In this document: positions 1 through 11,754 of the stretch, piece by piece
Layout: each line of letters starts with the position of its first letter
Numbering within the stretch: position 1 is the first letter of the stretch
Assembly: GCF_020379485.1 (NCBI RefSeq)
Contig: NC_063438.1
Span: 3,968,001 to 4,032,000, forward strand
DNA from: Brassica napus
Taxonomy: Eukaryota > Streptophyta > Magnoliopsida > Brassicales > Brassicaceae
Length of the DNA stretch: 64,000 nt
Direction of reading: 5' to 3'
Notes under the pieces: model-generated
Told to the model about the DNA's origin: nothing
Seen by the model: the letters and a program-made list of their open reading frames with translations, nothing else
Database searches by the model: none
Program-made: the position numbers and the translations under genes

Positions 1-270
1 CTAGCAATTTTAGAACATTGATTGTTTTTTTGCTAGAATTTGATTTGATTATCTACAATCAGGGCCTAGGTATAGCTATAATCTAGATGATACCTTTGCC
101 TTGGTCTCCGAAATTTAATTGGTTAATATGTACTATAGAGGTGTGGACTTAATTAAGAAAAAAATATATGTATTGATCATGTAGTTCCAGTGCACAATCA
201 TTGATTGTACTGATTGCTCTACGCTAGAATTATCTGCAATTGACGTTTTTGTGCCTATTGACTTGCTCAG

Positions 271-3130
271 GCAAGCGAAGGATGTGGTTAAAGCTTTGAA
301 AAAGAGGCTGCAACATAAGAGCCCGAGAGTTCAGCAACTTGCACTCACGGTATTGTGACTAGGGACCTTTTGTTCTTTGGCTAGTTATTTTGTTTGGACT
401 CTTTTTGACTCTCTTTTGTGTTAGCTTTTGGAGGCGTTGGTGAAGAACTGTGGAGATTACTTGCACCATCAAGTTGCAGAGAAGAACATATTGGGGGAAA
501 TGGTCAAGATTGTTAAGAAGAAGGTAGGTCTTGTTTAAGGGTTGTATGAATATGTTTTCCGTAGTTGTGAGTCTTCATATTGATTGCTGATGATAACTTT
601 GGATCTTTTTTATAGGCGGATATGCAAGTGAGGGATAAAATATTGGTCATGCTGGACTCTTGGCAGCAGGCTTTTGGAGGTCCAGAGGGAAAGTATCCTC
701 ATTATTATTGGGCGTACGATGAGTTAAGGGTGAGTAACTTGCTTGAAATTTACTTATTATCGGTCACCTTTCATAGACTTGCTTGTGATAAGTTTCCAAG
801 TACTGTGTATTAGTAAAGATAATGGTTTTCGCTGCTACACCTCTTACGGGTTCTTAACCATGTTCTAAACGAAAGTTAGTTTATAGCTGTGGAGTCTTGT
901 TACTATGCGCTTTTGATCTACTGGAGATCTCTATATAGATGCAGATTGTCATTTGCATGGAATTCTTATTCTTATGTTTGCTCTTGTATGTGTCAGCGTT
1001 CTGGAGTCGTGTTCCCTCAGCGTTCACCTGATGCGTCCCCTATAATAACTCCACAAGTGAGTCATCCAGCGGTAAGACAGCCTCAGGGGGCTTATGGATC
1101 ACCGCAAGCTGGTTATGGAGTACCGTATGCTGCTTATGGAGCACCGCCAGCTGGTTATGGACCACCTCAAGCTGGTTATGGAGTACCACCTCAAGCAGGT
1201 TATGGAATGCCTCAAGCAGGTTATGGAATACCTCAAGTGGGTTACGGAATGCCCAGTGGCTCCTCTAGAAGGCTTGATGAGGCAATGGCAAGTGAGGTTG
1301 AGGGCTTAAGGTAAGTCTATTTGTTATGTGGACTGGCAGCAGTTCTAGATTTTGTACATAGTTTTCATCAATTTCAATGCTCTTTTCTTTGTTAAACCGT
1401 AGCTTGTCAAGTATCGAGGCCATGAGGGACGTGATGGATCTCTTGGGCGACATGCTAAGCGCTGTGGATACCAGTGACCGTCAGGTATTGGAATGTGTTA
1501 TACAGCTACATTGAGGCTTTGGGAACGAAATCTAATGTTCTTACCTATGTTTTTCGTATTATGTAGGCTGTGAAAGATGAGGTCATTGTTGATTTGGTCG
1601 AGCGTTGTCGTTCCAATCAGAAAAAGCTGATGCAGATGCTAACCACCACTGTGTTAGTCTTCTATTCTTCAGGAATCACTTAGTATTTAAACATATTAGA
1701 ATGTGTTTGACTTGAGAGGTTCCATTGTTGTGCTAAACAGTTCTTGATTTATTTGGCAGTGATGATGAACTTTTAGGCCGGGGACTCGATCTAAATGACA
1801 GTCTTCAAATTCTGCTAGCTAGACATGACGCAATAGCTTCTGGTTCTCCTCTGCCAGTTCTAGCTTTAAAACCCGCTGATTCGAGCCCAAAATCTTCTGA
1901 AGCTAAAGATTCTAGCTCCATAGCTGGTTCTAGTTCCCCAGTACCCGCCACTGTTTCTACGGGGAAAAGCCCAGTTGATGAGGAAGACGAGGAGGAAGAT
2001 GAGTTTGCGCAATTAGCTCGAAGGTCTGTTTTACAATTGGATTCAGGAACTGTGCATATCATAAACTTTTAGTATTTGACATAGAAATGCTTTGTTGTTT
2101 CAGGCACTCTAAACCACCAGCATCTGTGACTACAGACCCAGCCAGTTCAGAGTCTCATAATGCTCTTGCTCTTGCTCTGCCTGACCCGCCGCCTCCAGTT
2201 AACACCACAAGGGAACAAGACATGATTGACTTATTGAGTTTGGCATTGACGTCAACTCCTCCACCTCCATCCTCTCAACCTGCTCCTCCTCCCACTGTCT
2301 CAGATCAAAACACCCATGTCTATCCGCAGGCTGTGCCACAGTTTGAGAGCTATGTCGCTCCATGGGCACAGCCCCAGCAACCTCAACAGCAACAGCCTCA
2401 AACACATCAGAGCTATTCTCAACCACAACATCCTCAAACACAGCAGGGTTATTCTCAACCTCAACATCCTCAAGCACAGCATAGCTATCCTCAAACACAG
2501 CAGGGTTATTCTCAACAGCAACAGCCTCAAGCACAGCAAGGTTATTCTCAACCGCAACAGCAACAGCCTCAAACACAACAAGGTTATCCTCAAACACAGC
2601 CGCCTCAAACACAGCAGGGATATTCTCAACCGCAACAGCCTCAAACACAGCAGGGTTATTCTCAACCGCAGCACCAGATTCAAACACATCAAGGCTATTC
2701 TCAACCACAACAGATTCAAACACAGCAGGGCACTCATCCGCAGCAGCAAGCTCAGTTCCAGCAGATGCAACCGCAAGCTAGACCTCAGAGTCCATTTGAA
2801 TATCCGCCTCCGCCATGGGCTTCAACATCAGCGAATGCATACTACACTCCACGGGCTAACGCGACTGCGTCATACACAGAGACAAGTGCCGGGAGAACAC
2901 TGCAGCAGTCCAACTCATTCCCCGCGAGAGGCGGAGACCCCCAGGCTACCTCAGCTGCAAGCAATCCAGGTGTCTCTGGAGGACAGAAGCCGTTTGTGCC
3001 ATCGTACAGATTGTTCGAAGATCTGGATGTGTTTGGTAGCACAGAGGGGAAGCACAATAATAAGTCTACCAACAGTAATAATGCTTCTCAGGCGCAGCAG
3101 AGTATGATAGGAGGGAGGAAAATGATTTAA
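271..3130 (+). CDS. TOL6: TOM1-like protein (VHS-GAT), exons 2-9, 5' partial
   Basis: TOL proteins bind ubiquitinated membrane cargo and act as ESCRT-0-like adaptors for endosomal sorting to the vacuole. Exons read as 271-349, 425-523, 616-729, 997-1310, 1403-1484, 1567-1652, 1760-2023 and 2104-3130, all GT-AG and in phase. The first four encode most of a VHS domain (AKDVVKALKKRLQHKSPRV; NCGDYLHHQVAEKNILGEMV; SWQQAFGGPEGKYP). A GAT domain follows (SSIEAMRDVMDLLGDML; ERCRSNQKKLMQML). Exon 5 carries a GYG-x-PQA repeat and the last exon a long Q/GYSQPQ tract, then a conserved C-terminus ending GGRKMI. Exon 1 lies left of the window; exon 2 starts in mid-codon. Sequence and position next to AGT3 fit Arabidopsis At2g38410. 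Bases 1-270 are intron 1. Confidence 0.93.
1090..1260 (+). repeat. GYG-x-PQA coding minisatellite in TOL6 exon 5
   Basis: About nine imperfect 18-21-base units encode (A/V)GYG-(V/I/M)-PQ. It is a low-complexity linker between the VHS and GAT domains that also exists in the Arabidopsis protein as I recall it, with a different unit count. Confidence 0.8.
2370..2760 (+). repeat. Q-rich GYSQPQ coding repeat in TOL6 last exon
   Basis: About a dozen units of roughly 24-33 bases encode variants of QTQQGYSQPQ(H/Q)P. The tract is glutamine-rich, predicted disordered, and stays in frame. Other frames over it are long only because of the repeat. Confidence 0.85.
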
Positions 3131-3882
3131 CATAAGTTTGCACGCTTCGTTATTTTCTCATTTGTGAATATAATGGTGTACAACTGAATGTACATTTTAT
3201 TTTTCCCTCGTTTTTTTTTATCTTGTTTGATTTTAGGATTTGGTATGACATACTGAAACGATTTGATGAGACCATGAGATTTTTTATTTGTCTTCTATCT
3301 TCTTTATCCTTTTGTTGAGTTGTCTGAACTATTGGTTTTGGTGAGAAAGCTTCAGCAGATGGTGAATAATAAGGGACTTGGAAGTGAGAAGTAGGAAACT
3401 AGTCAGTTTCTTGTCTGATTATAAGAGACTTGTTTGGGTCCTGTAATGGGCAGCTGAGACTAGTATCTTAATGGCAGTTTTGCATAGTGGTCGTTAATAG
3501 TGCCATGCTTTTTAGCTATGTTTAAATGGCTGCACCAAGTCTCTCATGAGGTTTTTGTTCATGGGACAACTCAAATGATAGTGGAATAGAACAGGAACAA
3601 GTATGTTAGTGAAAGACCAGGATCTGAAGCTAATTGATGATATTGTCAGGTGGTATGAGCAGGTCCGATTCAGATGTTCCTCCTGTTCTGATTATCTCTG
3701 TTTACGACAATGACCTGATATGTTTGTATCAATGTATTCATTTTGTAGCTTAAGATGGAAGAAAAAAAAAGTTTTACATAAAGAAAAATATAGTGATTGA
3801 GAAGCAACGAGATGTTGGTCCATCAATCATTTTGGTTGTTTAAGTAAAATTACAAACTTATTTTGTGTTTTATTTCTCTTCT
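3131..3882. other. TOL6-AGT3 convergent intergenic region
   Basis: It should hold the 3' UTRs of both genes. Several AATAAA-like signals are present. I see no further gene or element. Confidence 0.6.
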
Positions 3883-6239
3883 TCACATCTTGGACACTGA
3901 ATAGTCCATGGCTTCCACGAGATAATCTGCGTCGTCCTTAGTGAAGCAGAGAGGTGGTGTGATTCTAAACACGTTTCCAAAGAAGCCTCCTTTCCCAACC
4001 AAAACACCAAGCTCTGTAAAAAAAACATTTTTTCATAAATAAACATTTTTTATGTTTGCTAGTTTCACATGAGAAGACTAGAAAAAACGCAAAACCAACA
4101 AACCTTTCATTTGATCCATGATGTGAAGAGTCTCGGCAGTTGCAGGAGTTTTAAGTTTGCGATCACTCACCAGCTCTACTCCAAGCATCAGTCCTCTTCC
4201 CCGTACATCCCCAATAACTACATTACATAAGCATATGCATAAACACAAAGTTCAAGACCAAACTATATATGAAGAGAGAACGTGTGAGAGAGATTTACTT
4301 TCGTGTTTCTCTTTCAGCTGATCGAGTCTTCCTTTGAGATAAGATCCGACCATTGACGCATTTTCCTGAAGCTTGTCTTTCTCAATCACATTCAAAACAG
4401 CTAGACCAGCTGTAGTAGCCACAGCATTCCCACCAAACGTGTTGAAGTAGCATCGACGTGTCAATACTCTTGCAATCTCTGGAGTTGTCACAACTGCCCC
4501 CAAAGGAAACCCATTCCCAATCCCCTGTTTCCGCATCATCAAATAAACAAACAAATCAACACTTTTAACCAGTGTTCTAAAAATCGGTCTAGGCTCGAAT
4601 ATGAACGAAACGATTTTTTCAGATATTCAAAAAATCGGCATAGGCGCCGCCAAAACAATAATCTTCTATAAGACAGCTAACCACTGCCTAGCAGTTTTTA
4701 GAACATTTCTATTATCATTATCAAGAGAACTAAAGTTGGATCAGCTCCAACCTTTGCCATGGTTACTATGTCAGGGACAACATTGTGAGCCTCAAAGCCC
4801 CAGAAATCGCCGGTTCGAGCGAAACCAGACTGTACTTCATCCGCAATGAACAACCCTCCAGCTTTCTTTACAATGTCGTAAGCTGCTGATAAATAGCCTG
4901 GAGCTAGCTCCACAATTCCTCCAACACCCTATTCACATAGGATATTGTCAATGATGAGAGTTGTTACAATTTTTTAAAACTTGTGTTATTATTAATGTTA
5001 CCTGTATAGCTTCAAAAACAAAACCAGCAATGTGTCCGGTCGTGCCATATTGGATAAGATCGTGCAACTCTCTTGCATACTTTTCTCCATCAGAACCAAA
5101 CACACCTCTATATGGATCAGGGTTCAAAGCGTGATGAGTTCCAGTCTATCCACCAGCCAAAAAACAAAAACAAATATTAGATTTGAATATTAGTTCAAGA
5201 AACAAAAGACTCTTAGTACGCACCTGAACCACGTTGAACTTCCACATGCTTTGACCAGTAGCACCCATTGTTCCAGCAGCATTCCCATGATACCCGTTTC
5301 GAATCGAGACAATGTCTTGATATCCAGTATATAACTTAGCCATCATGAGTGCTAACTCATTAGCCTCCGTCCCTGAGTTAGTGAAGAACACAACCTGTTC
5401 CAAATTTGGATCAGACAAGACACACAAAAGAACATAACATGCATGTGTTACGTTACCTTGAGATCACCAGGGAGTTTAGAAGCGAGAGCTTCAGAGAAGT
5501 CAGCAATGGCATGGTTAAGGTAAAGAGTGGTAGGATGCTGGAGACGTTTGATTTGGTCGATGACTGGTTTAACCACATGAGGGTGACAATGCCCACAGTT
5601 CACAACTGCGATACCAGCAAACGCATCTAAGTATCTCCGACCACTCTCGTCGAATAGATATTGCATCTTCCCATCCACTATGTTCAACTGCAACTCCAAA
5701 AGGAAAAATTAAAAATAAGAAAAATATTTGTTTGTTTAACTTAATCAAAACAACAAAGAAGATTCAACAATGATTTAGATTCCACTATAGGTCAGAGAGT
5801 ATAATATACTAACAGTAATAGTTGTAAGGTGCGGATCCGAATAGTAAGATGCAAAATGATCTGAATAGTAACAAAAGCATATAGATGGAGATTTTTGGTA
5901 TTATTACTATTGTGGTGCAATTTGGTTTTAGCCGTTACCATTAGTTCGAAAACGCTATAATATATGTATATATATTGTATCCCAGAGAGACATGATCAAA
6001 AACGTTACAGGCTTTTTGTAGAGGCAAGACGTGTAAGAGCTAAGAAACTCCTTCCTTTGGTTAAGGATGACATCAGCGGAAGGACCTGTATACGGCGGCG
6101 GGATGTACTCAAACGGCGGGAGCCTCCCAAGAAATTCGTCGGAAGCAGCCATTGCCGTCTGAGACGTCGACGAGATGCATCGTCGCAGGAGGGAAATGGG
6201 GATGTTTTGGAACGTACTTTTCGCCGAGAATCTCTGCAT
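3883..6239 (-). CDS. AGT3: Alanine:glyoxylate aminotransferase 2 homolog, mitochondrial
   Basis: Class III PLP-dependent aminotransferase, expected to move an amino group from alanine (or beta-amino acids) to glyoxylate in mitochondria. Eight exons on the minus strand: 6239-6009, 5687-5457, 5394-5224, 5145-5002, 4928-4752, 4524-4299, 4217-4104 and 4013-3883. They sum to 1425 bases (474 residues), close to the family length. The N-terminus ([23 protein letters not shown]) looks like a mitochondrial presequence. Motifs: [57 protein letters not shown], and [16 protein letters not shown], where the PLP-binding lysine sits at the exon 5/6 border. Last residues DYSVSKM. Matches Arabidopsis At2g38400 as I recall it. 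Intron 5 contains a small repeat. Confidence 0.93.
4571..4708. mobile_element. Small inverted-ended repeat in AGT3 intron 5
   Basis: About 135 bases bounded by GTGTTCTAAAAAT and its inverse TTTTTAGAACA, containing AACGAAACGATTTTTT and GGCGCCGCC. A related copy in the other orientation lies at about 33262-33413. Partial ends occur at 1-21 and about 45365-45396. It is probably a non-autonomous DNA element; I could not fix a target duplication. Confidence 0.5.
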
Positions 6240-6361
6240 CGTCTCTTATCTCTCACGATTCTCTCTTGATGAAATATGAAACGTTTGGAGAGACTACGTA
6301 CGAGGTACGACACTGTTTCGATGGTTGTAATGATGATGAGAAGAGAGAGATGACGTTACTG

Positions 6362-6371
6362 TCTATTTAAA
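6362..6371 (-). promoter_or_regulatory. Probable AGT3 TATA box
   Basis: On the minus strand this reads CTTTAAATAG, about 125 bases upstream of the AGT3 start codon, a usual distance allowing for a 5' UTR of about 95 bases. Confidence 0.45.
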
Positions 6372-6374
6372 GAG

Positions 6375-8377
6375 ATTGATGACGCCGAACCTATATGCTT
6401 ACGGCTTACGGAACTTGATTTGACAAATTGGCCTTTTTAACGCATAACTGAAACAATTAGATTATTTATTAGACTATGTTTTAAACACGTACGTTATATG
6501 GAACCATAAAACTAAATTCTGAAAGCCAAATTTTAAAAATTCAAATTTCTAAGCCATATCTTCTAATAATTTATTTTTAATGGTAAGAATCTCAGCAAAA
6601 TAGCGTATTTCTAAAAATATTTGAATATTTAACCTATTAAAACGAGTTCGATCATTTTCAAAAAAAAAATTATTATTAATCATAAATCAGTCTCCGCAAG
6701 TTGGTAACAGAAAACAAAAGATCCTGCAAAATGAAAATATTACTATTTTGTATTCTGTGAATGTTTTTTTTTTTTTTGACAAAGACATTCAGTGAATTAG
6801 TAAACACATGGTAACCGCTGAAATGTACATCTCCACAAAACATTTCGTTCAAAACTCATTTCCACTGATATTTAACCAAGTGTTTTTTTTTTTCTAATTC
6901 TGGAAAAAAAAAACCAGTGTTTATGTTTACATCATCTTTTTTTTTTATATCAAAGATATATAGCTCAACAACTCATATTTCCCCTCACAGTTTCAGTTTA
7001 TGTTACCACACATATTATCAAAAACCTATTGAAAAAGAGAGGCTAAAATTATAATGAATCTTTTTTCCGAATTTCACATATCTAAAAATAAAACGAGTAA
7101 ACGCACGTTCGTACTCCCAACTCATTTTCCTCACGACAGTATAAAGCAGTGTAATGTTTAGTAGTACATGACATCAGTTGTTTCGTAATAGATTTTCTAT
7201 CGTGTTCCGTATTGTAAACGTTATTATCATAATTTGTGTGTTTGGTATAGTACCAAAAAAGTCAAGTAATGCAGTGGTAAATTGGATGGGTGTCAATCGT
7301 TCATGAGATTGATCACCTACGGTCTACAACGATACTATAATTTGTTGTCAATTAAAACTTACAAACTTCAAATGAATATATTCCAAAGATAGGACACCTA
7401 AGTAGTTGTCTTACCTTTTCTTAACGTGTTGCTACAAGTCTCAAAACCATATCACAACATTGTATAATATACTATGTATCGAGATGGAGGGGGTCATATT
7501 TGTATGGGACACGTGATCTGTGCATGCAGTTGCAGTGGAGCTGCGGGTTTGTTTGTACCAATGAAATTAGTTGTTTAGATTATGCGTTGCTTTAGTATTG
7601 TAACCAATACGTCTAAATTTTAATTGCTTGCTGTTTGGCGTGAGCTAACTCACTTAGACCGATGAGCATCAAGGGATGTATCATTATATTTTCTCTATTA
7701 AATAAAGATTGAGGTCATAGACTTTGTTTTCTTTGTCAAAAGTTTGTTTACTACGCACCGAGTTTAAATCTGAATGGACGAATAATTACAGAACTGAAGA
7801 CATTAGTGTGTACAAACGGTTATTGAATACATATACTCTATCAACAGCGTGTGTACAAAATGTTAATAGCATTACATGTATTGTTAGTGTGCCATATTAT
7901 TTTGGTTAATGTTTTTTTGTTGTCGACTTCTAATATCCGTACATTATATTATTTTGTTAGGTAAGTTGGTTGCTACGTGTACATGAGCCTATTTTGCAAT
8001 GGTGTTAGTATCGTTATTTAGCACAGGTAAAGTATGAATTAAGCTGAAATTTTCCAAATCTACCCGCAAGATATGAAAATCTTTTATCGTCAACATTTGG
8101 ATATGAATACATGTGAAAACATCTTAAATATCAAATTTTATGACATTGGAACTATGAAAGATATGGAAGGACACCAAACTAATTGGTTTAGTGACTAAAT
8201 CTTTTTGATCACCTAGTAGATATCTAAAAGATTATGAATTCGATTTCCATTAGAGAAAATATGATAACTATAAATTGGGCTATATACCCTCTCTTTGTTC
8301 ACTTACTTGTCACGCCATCTTCTTCGATTCTTTTAAATTCAATTTGTTATCTCATACCTGCCAAACTCTTCCCGACA
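6375..8377. other. AT-rich intergenic region, no gene seen
   Basis: In Arabidopsis two peroxidase genes and a WEB-family gene lie in this interval as I recall it. I find no trace of them here. A tiny poly(T)-GACAAA insertion sits at about 6763-6785. No open frame shows coding character. Confidence 0.5.
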
Positions 8378-8841
8378 ATGGCTTCCACGTCACGACCAAT
8401 CCTCCCAATCTCCACCTCTCAAACTACTCCTACTTCAAAGTGAACTACCTCGCCGTCGCGACGGCGATCGTCGGGTTCTCTTTGGTGACTCATCCTTTCC
8501 CCCTCGCCTTCCTCCTCTGTCTCCTCGCTTCTTGGCTCTTCTTCTACCTCCTCCGTCCTTCCGATCACCCCGTCGTCGTCTTTGGGCGTACGTTCTCTGA
8601 TATGGAGACGCTTGGGTGCTTGATCTTGTTTAGCGTCTTTGTGGTGTTTCTTACTGACGTTGGATCCGTTCTTGTGTCGGCTGTGATGGTCGGCGTCGCG
8701 TTGGTATGTGCTCACGGCGCGTTTAGGGCTCCGGAAGATTTGTTCTTGGATGAGCAAGAGACGGCAGCTACTGGTTTTCTCTCTTTCCTCGGTAACGCCT
8801 CCTACTCCGCCGCGCCTGCCGTCGTTGCCGCTCGTGCCTAA
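8378..8841 (+). pseudogene. PRA1.B4: PRA1-family protein with internal deletion
   Basis: PRA1 proteins are four-helix membrane proteins that bind prenylated Rab GTPases in the ER/Golgi. The true start appears to be 8378 (MASTSRPILPISTSQT), but that frame stops at 8443. From about 8423 another frame gives the conserved core without a break to 8841: NYSYFKVNYLAVATAIVGFS, two hydrophobic pairs, RTFSDMETLGCL, AHGAFRAPEDLFLDEQE, and the C-terminus SAAPAVVAARA. The roughly 80 residues that precede NYSYFKVNYL in Arabidopsis At2g38360 are missing, and the join shifts frame. An in-frame upstream ATG at 8275 could drive a 188-residue protein with an unrelated N-terminus, so residual function cannot be excluded. 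Confidence 0.75.
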
Positions 8842-10184
8842 GTATATAATCTTGTTTTTATTTCTTATCTTTGCATGTAAGTATATGTTTTACAACTTTT
8901 GTCTAATCTTTAGCTTCTTCAACCTTTACGATCTATAACAGTCTAATTGTGTTGGAAGAGTTGGATCTGTTTTCAAGATTTGAGCTTTGTTTCTCTTGGA
9001 TCTTGTTGAAATAGTAGTCGACCTTTTGTATGGGGATATCCAAAGTTATAAGTTTTTGAACCTCCCCATCATAGAAGCAAATACAATAGGTGATAATGAA
9101 GGTTCTCTAAGATGTTTCGTTGGTAACTGAGTGAAATGAGCTAAGACATGAAAACAGCAGCGTAGGATTTAAATTTTACAAGAAATGATAATTCAAAGAG
9201 AACAATGTGTTTGCCTTATTGGGTGTTTCGTCTAGGTTCTAATAAGGGACTTCTGAATTTGGCTGCTGCGATCAGTCTGAAGATAATGCTTACTTTCCAA
9301 TGGGATAACTACTTTTCACATATTGTTTTTTTGCCAAGGCAATAAACTACGGTTTGAAATGGGAAGACTCCAATTAATGTCAAACCTTGAGGTAACATTG
9401 GACAGAAAAATAATCTAACTTCTCAACATATCTTTGATCTTGTCGTACCATGAAAACAGAATAAGAAAAAAAAACGATATCTTTAACTGCCAACAACATC
9501 GTTTTCTTATATAGTCACTTTAATTTCATCACTTATAATATATTTTCTATAATATATGATCTATGTATAAAGTTTATGAGTTTGGGAAGAGACCAACTTT
9601 CTTTAATAAGTGGGAAAATGTCGAATGGTAACTTGCGCCACAAGCCTGAACTTTTAAAAGGAATGTTTAGTTTGAAGTGTGAATGGCTACGAAAAAGATT
9701 TATACTATTAGGTGACAATCCACCTTAGTTGATATTTAGAGTTTTGGCTTAGGGTACAAGCCACCAATTTGACATCTTCCATAACACAAAAGTTAATAAA
9801 TTATGAAAAAGTCTTTTTTTTTTGTCAAAACAAGTCTTAATCGCAAAGAAATCAAATAACATATAATATCCCAAGTTAATTTTTTTTTACTAGAAAATAA
9901 CGAGCTCGGGAAGAAAGTTTCCTCCAAAAGCAAACACGTCTATCAGTTAAAAATGGAAGATGACAAAATGGTAGCTTGCACAGTAAGCCAAAACCCTAAG
10001 AAGGAAGTTATCAATTGTGAATTGTTCCCCAAAATTTTATAATATATAGTTTTTTTCCAGAAAGAACACGAACAATTCAAAGTCTTAATCGCAAAGAAAT
10101 CGAATCTATATAAACTGGTAAAGGAATATAAAAAGCAAACAAATAAAATAAAATAAAAACCTTATAAAGAGCACACAGAAATCT
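8842..10184. other. Intergenic region between PRA1.B4 and DREB19
   Basis: AT-rich. It contains a short direct repeat (AGTCTTAATCGCAAAGAAATC at about 9833 and 10081) and a micro-insertion at about 9815. No gene recognised. Confidence 0.5.
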
Positions 10185-10230
10185 CACGTGTCCCGCAGCT
10201 GTACATTTGCTACCAGCGCCACGCGTGTTT
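10185..10230 (+). promoter_or_regulatory. ABRE-like G-box plus CE3-like element
   Basis: CACGTGTC at 10185-10192 is followed 25 bases later by CGCCACGCGTGTTT (10217-10230), close to the coupling element CE3. The pair lies about 150-190 bases upstream of the DREB19 start and suggests ABA or osmotic-stress control. This is inferred from motif identity only. Confidence 0.45.
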
Positions 10231-10306
10231 CCAGACGATATTTGAGACAAAGAGCTGTTCACACCTTAATCTATCAGACAGAAATTTCTAGTTTACTGTT
10301 CTTGTT

Positions 10307-10314
10307 TTTATATA
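10307..10314 (+). promoter_or_regulatory. Probable DREB19 TATA box
   Basis: TTTATATA sits about 60 bases upstream of the start codon and downstream of the ABRE/CE3-like pair. Confidence 0.5.
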
Positions 10315-10371
10315 GGTGCCTCCCGTTTTAGCTTTTCCGCATATTTGTTTTGCTGTTTCTGTGTCTAAACG

Positions 10372-11115
10372 ATGGAGAAAGAAGACAACGGTCCAAACCA
10401 GAGCTCCTCTGCTTCTATAGAACCCTCCAGAAGAAGAAGAAGAGTCGCTGAGCCAGTTGATACGACGTTAAGTAGATGGGTGAAGGAAGAAGAGGAGGAG
10501 GAAGGGTTGAAGAGAACCCGTAGGGTTCAAGCCAAAGGTTCGAGGAAAGGTTGCATGAGAGGTAAAGGCGGACCGGAGAACCCGGTTTGCCGGTTTAGAG
10601 GCGTTCGACAAAGGGTTTGGGGGAAATGGGTGGCTGAGATACGCGAGCCTGTGAACCAACGTGGCGGAAACTCGAAGCGTCTTTGGCTTGGAACGTTCGA
10701 TACTGCAGCTGAAGCCGCCTTGGCTTACGATAGAGCTGCTAGTGCCATGTATGGTCGCTATGCCCGGTTAAATTTCCCGGACGGTTTAGTAAACGGTCAG
10801 GATGATGAAATGAAGAAAACGGATGAGGCAGAGAGTTCTAGAAGCTATTGGTTAGAAACTTGCAACGTATCTGAAACAGGTAATAGCGTGGTGGTGGACA
10901 AGAAAGATGGGGAGGATTATTTATATGAAGACTGTATTGAACTTGGTCAAGACAAGATTGAGAAACTTGGTCGTATGGCTGATAACGAGATAGTGAAATC
11001 AGAGGAAGATTACATGTTTGATGGATTTGAATTGGATAAGGGACTGTTGTACAATGAACCTGGTTATTACCATGGAGGTGGATTTGATCCTTATTTAGAG
11101 CACTTCAGGTTTTAG
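10372..11115 (+). CDS. DREB19: DREB2-type AP2/ERF transcription factor
   Basis: Nuclear transcription factor expected to bind the DRE/CRT core (CCGAC) and act in drought, salt or heat responses. Single exon of 247 residues. A basic stretch (SRRRRR) at about 19-24 may be a nuclear signal. The DREB2-group motif [13 protein letters not shown] spans about 61-73. The AP2 domain spans about 74-136 ([47 protein letters not shown]) and has the DREB-type valine in WVAEIR. The acidic C-terminal half ends in YLEHFRF, like Arabidopsis At2g38340. The start is the first ATG after a good TATA box and matches the family N-terminus MEKEDNG. Confidence 0.93.
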   Translation: MEKEDNGPNQSSSASIEPSRRRRRVAEPVDTTLSRWVKEEEEEEGLKRTRRVQAKGSRKGCMRGKGGPENPVCRFRGVRQRVWGKWVAEIREPVNQRGGNSKRLWLGTFDTAAEAALAYDRAASAMYGRYARLNFPDGLVNGQDDEMKKTDEAESSRSYWLETCNVSETGNSVVVDKKDGEDYLYEDCIELGQDKIEKLGRMADNEIVKSEEDYMFDGFELDKGLLYNEPGYYHGGGFDPYLEHFRF

Positions 11116-11754
11116 CAAGGGTTTTTACGTTGCATCATTAAACTGTAGTTTGAAATATTTTCAGCTTTCAATTAATAATATCTTTATCTTGCTGGTAGAC
11201 GTAACTAATTGGTAAACCATGTTAGAATTCTGTGGATCTATTTGTGTGTATATTAATCTGATGTTGGTCATATTACTTGCACATCTCAATTTTTTTAGTA
11301 TGGATTTGGATCAATATTCGTATATTAGTTGACATCTTAATTTTGGACATATATCTGAAATCCTCATAACTCAGGGAAACATAATCATAAAATTCTTAGA
11401 TATGTGAACCGCTTCTATTGTGCTTGTAGCTCATGTAACTTTTATTAACCATCCCCGAGAGAATGCAGTTCAGATGAATCAGATCTATATTTTAACCTGG
11501 AGTTTGAACTGAAATGCTACAAACTCAAAAATTGAAATGAAAAATACAGGGAAAAAAGAAGAAGATATGATATAAGAGAGGTTCATCGGTTCAAAAAATA
11601 TTTCATTTCACTGGTTTAACTAGCACATGATCGATGCAAAAGTTTGGTTTGCTCAAATGTGTAGTGATGTTTATCTGTTGCACGGAAGCCAATATATTTC
11701 ATTCATTTATTCATACATCTTTTAGCTGATACTAGTAGCCAACTAGCCATATAA

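Noticed and set aside
2199..3107. Long open frames on both strands over the TOL6 last exon
   Set aside because: They are frame shadows of the Q-rich coding repeat; only the 2104-3130 frame matches the family.
5964..6370. Plus- and minus-strand frames overlapping AGT3 exon 1
   Set aside because: They overlap the mitochondrial presequence exon in wrong frames and have no domain.
8419..8757. 112-codon minus-strand frame over the PRA1 gene
   Set aside because: Charged low-complexity shadow of the PRA1 coding strand; no family similarity.
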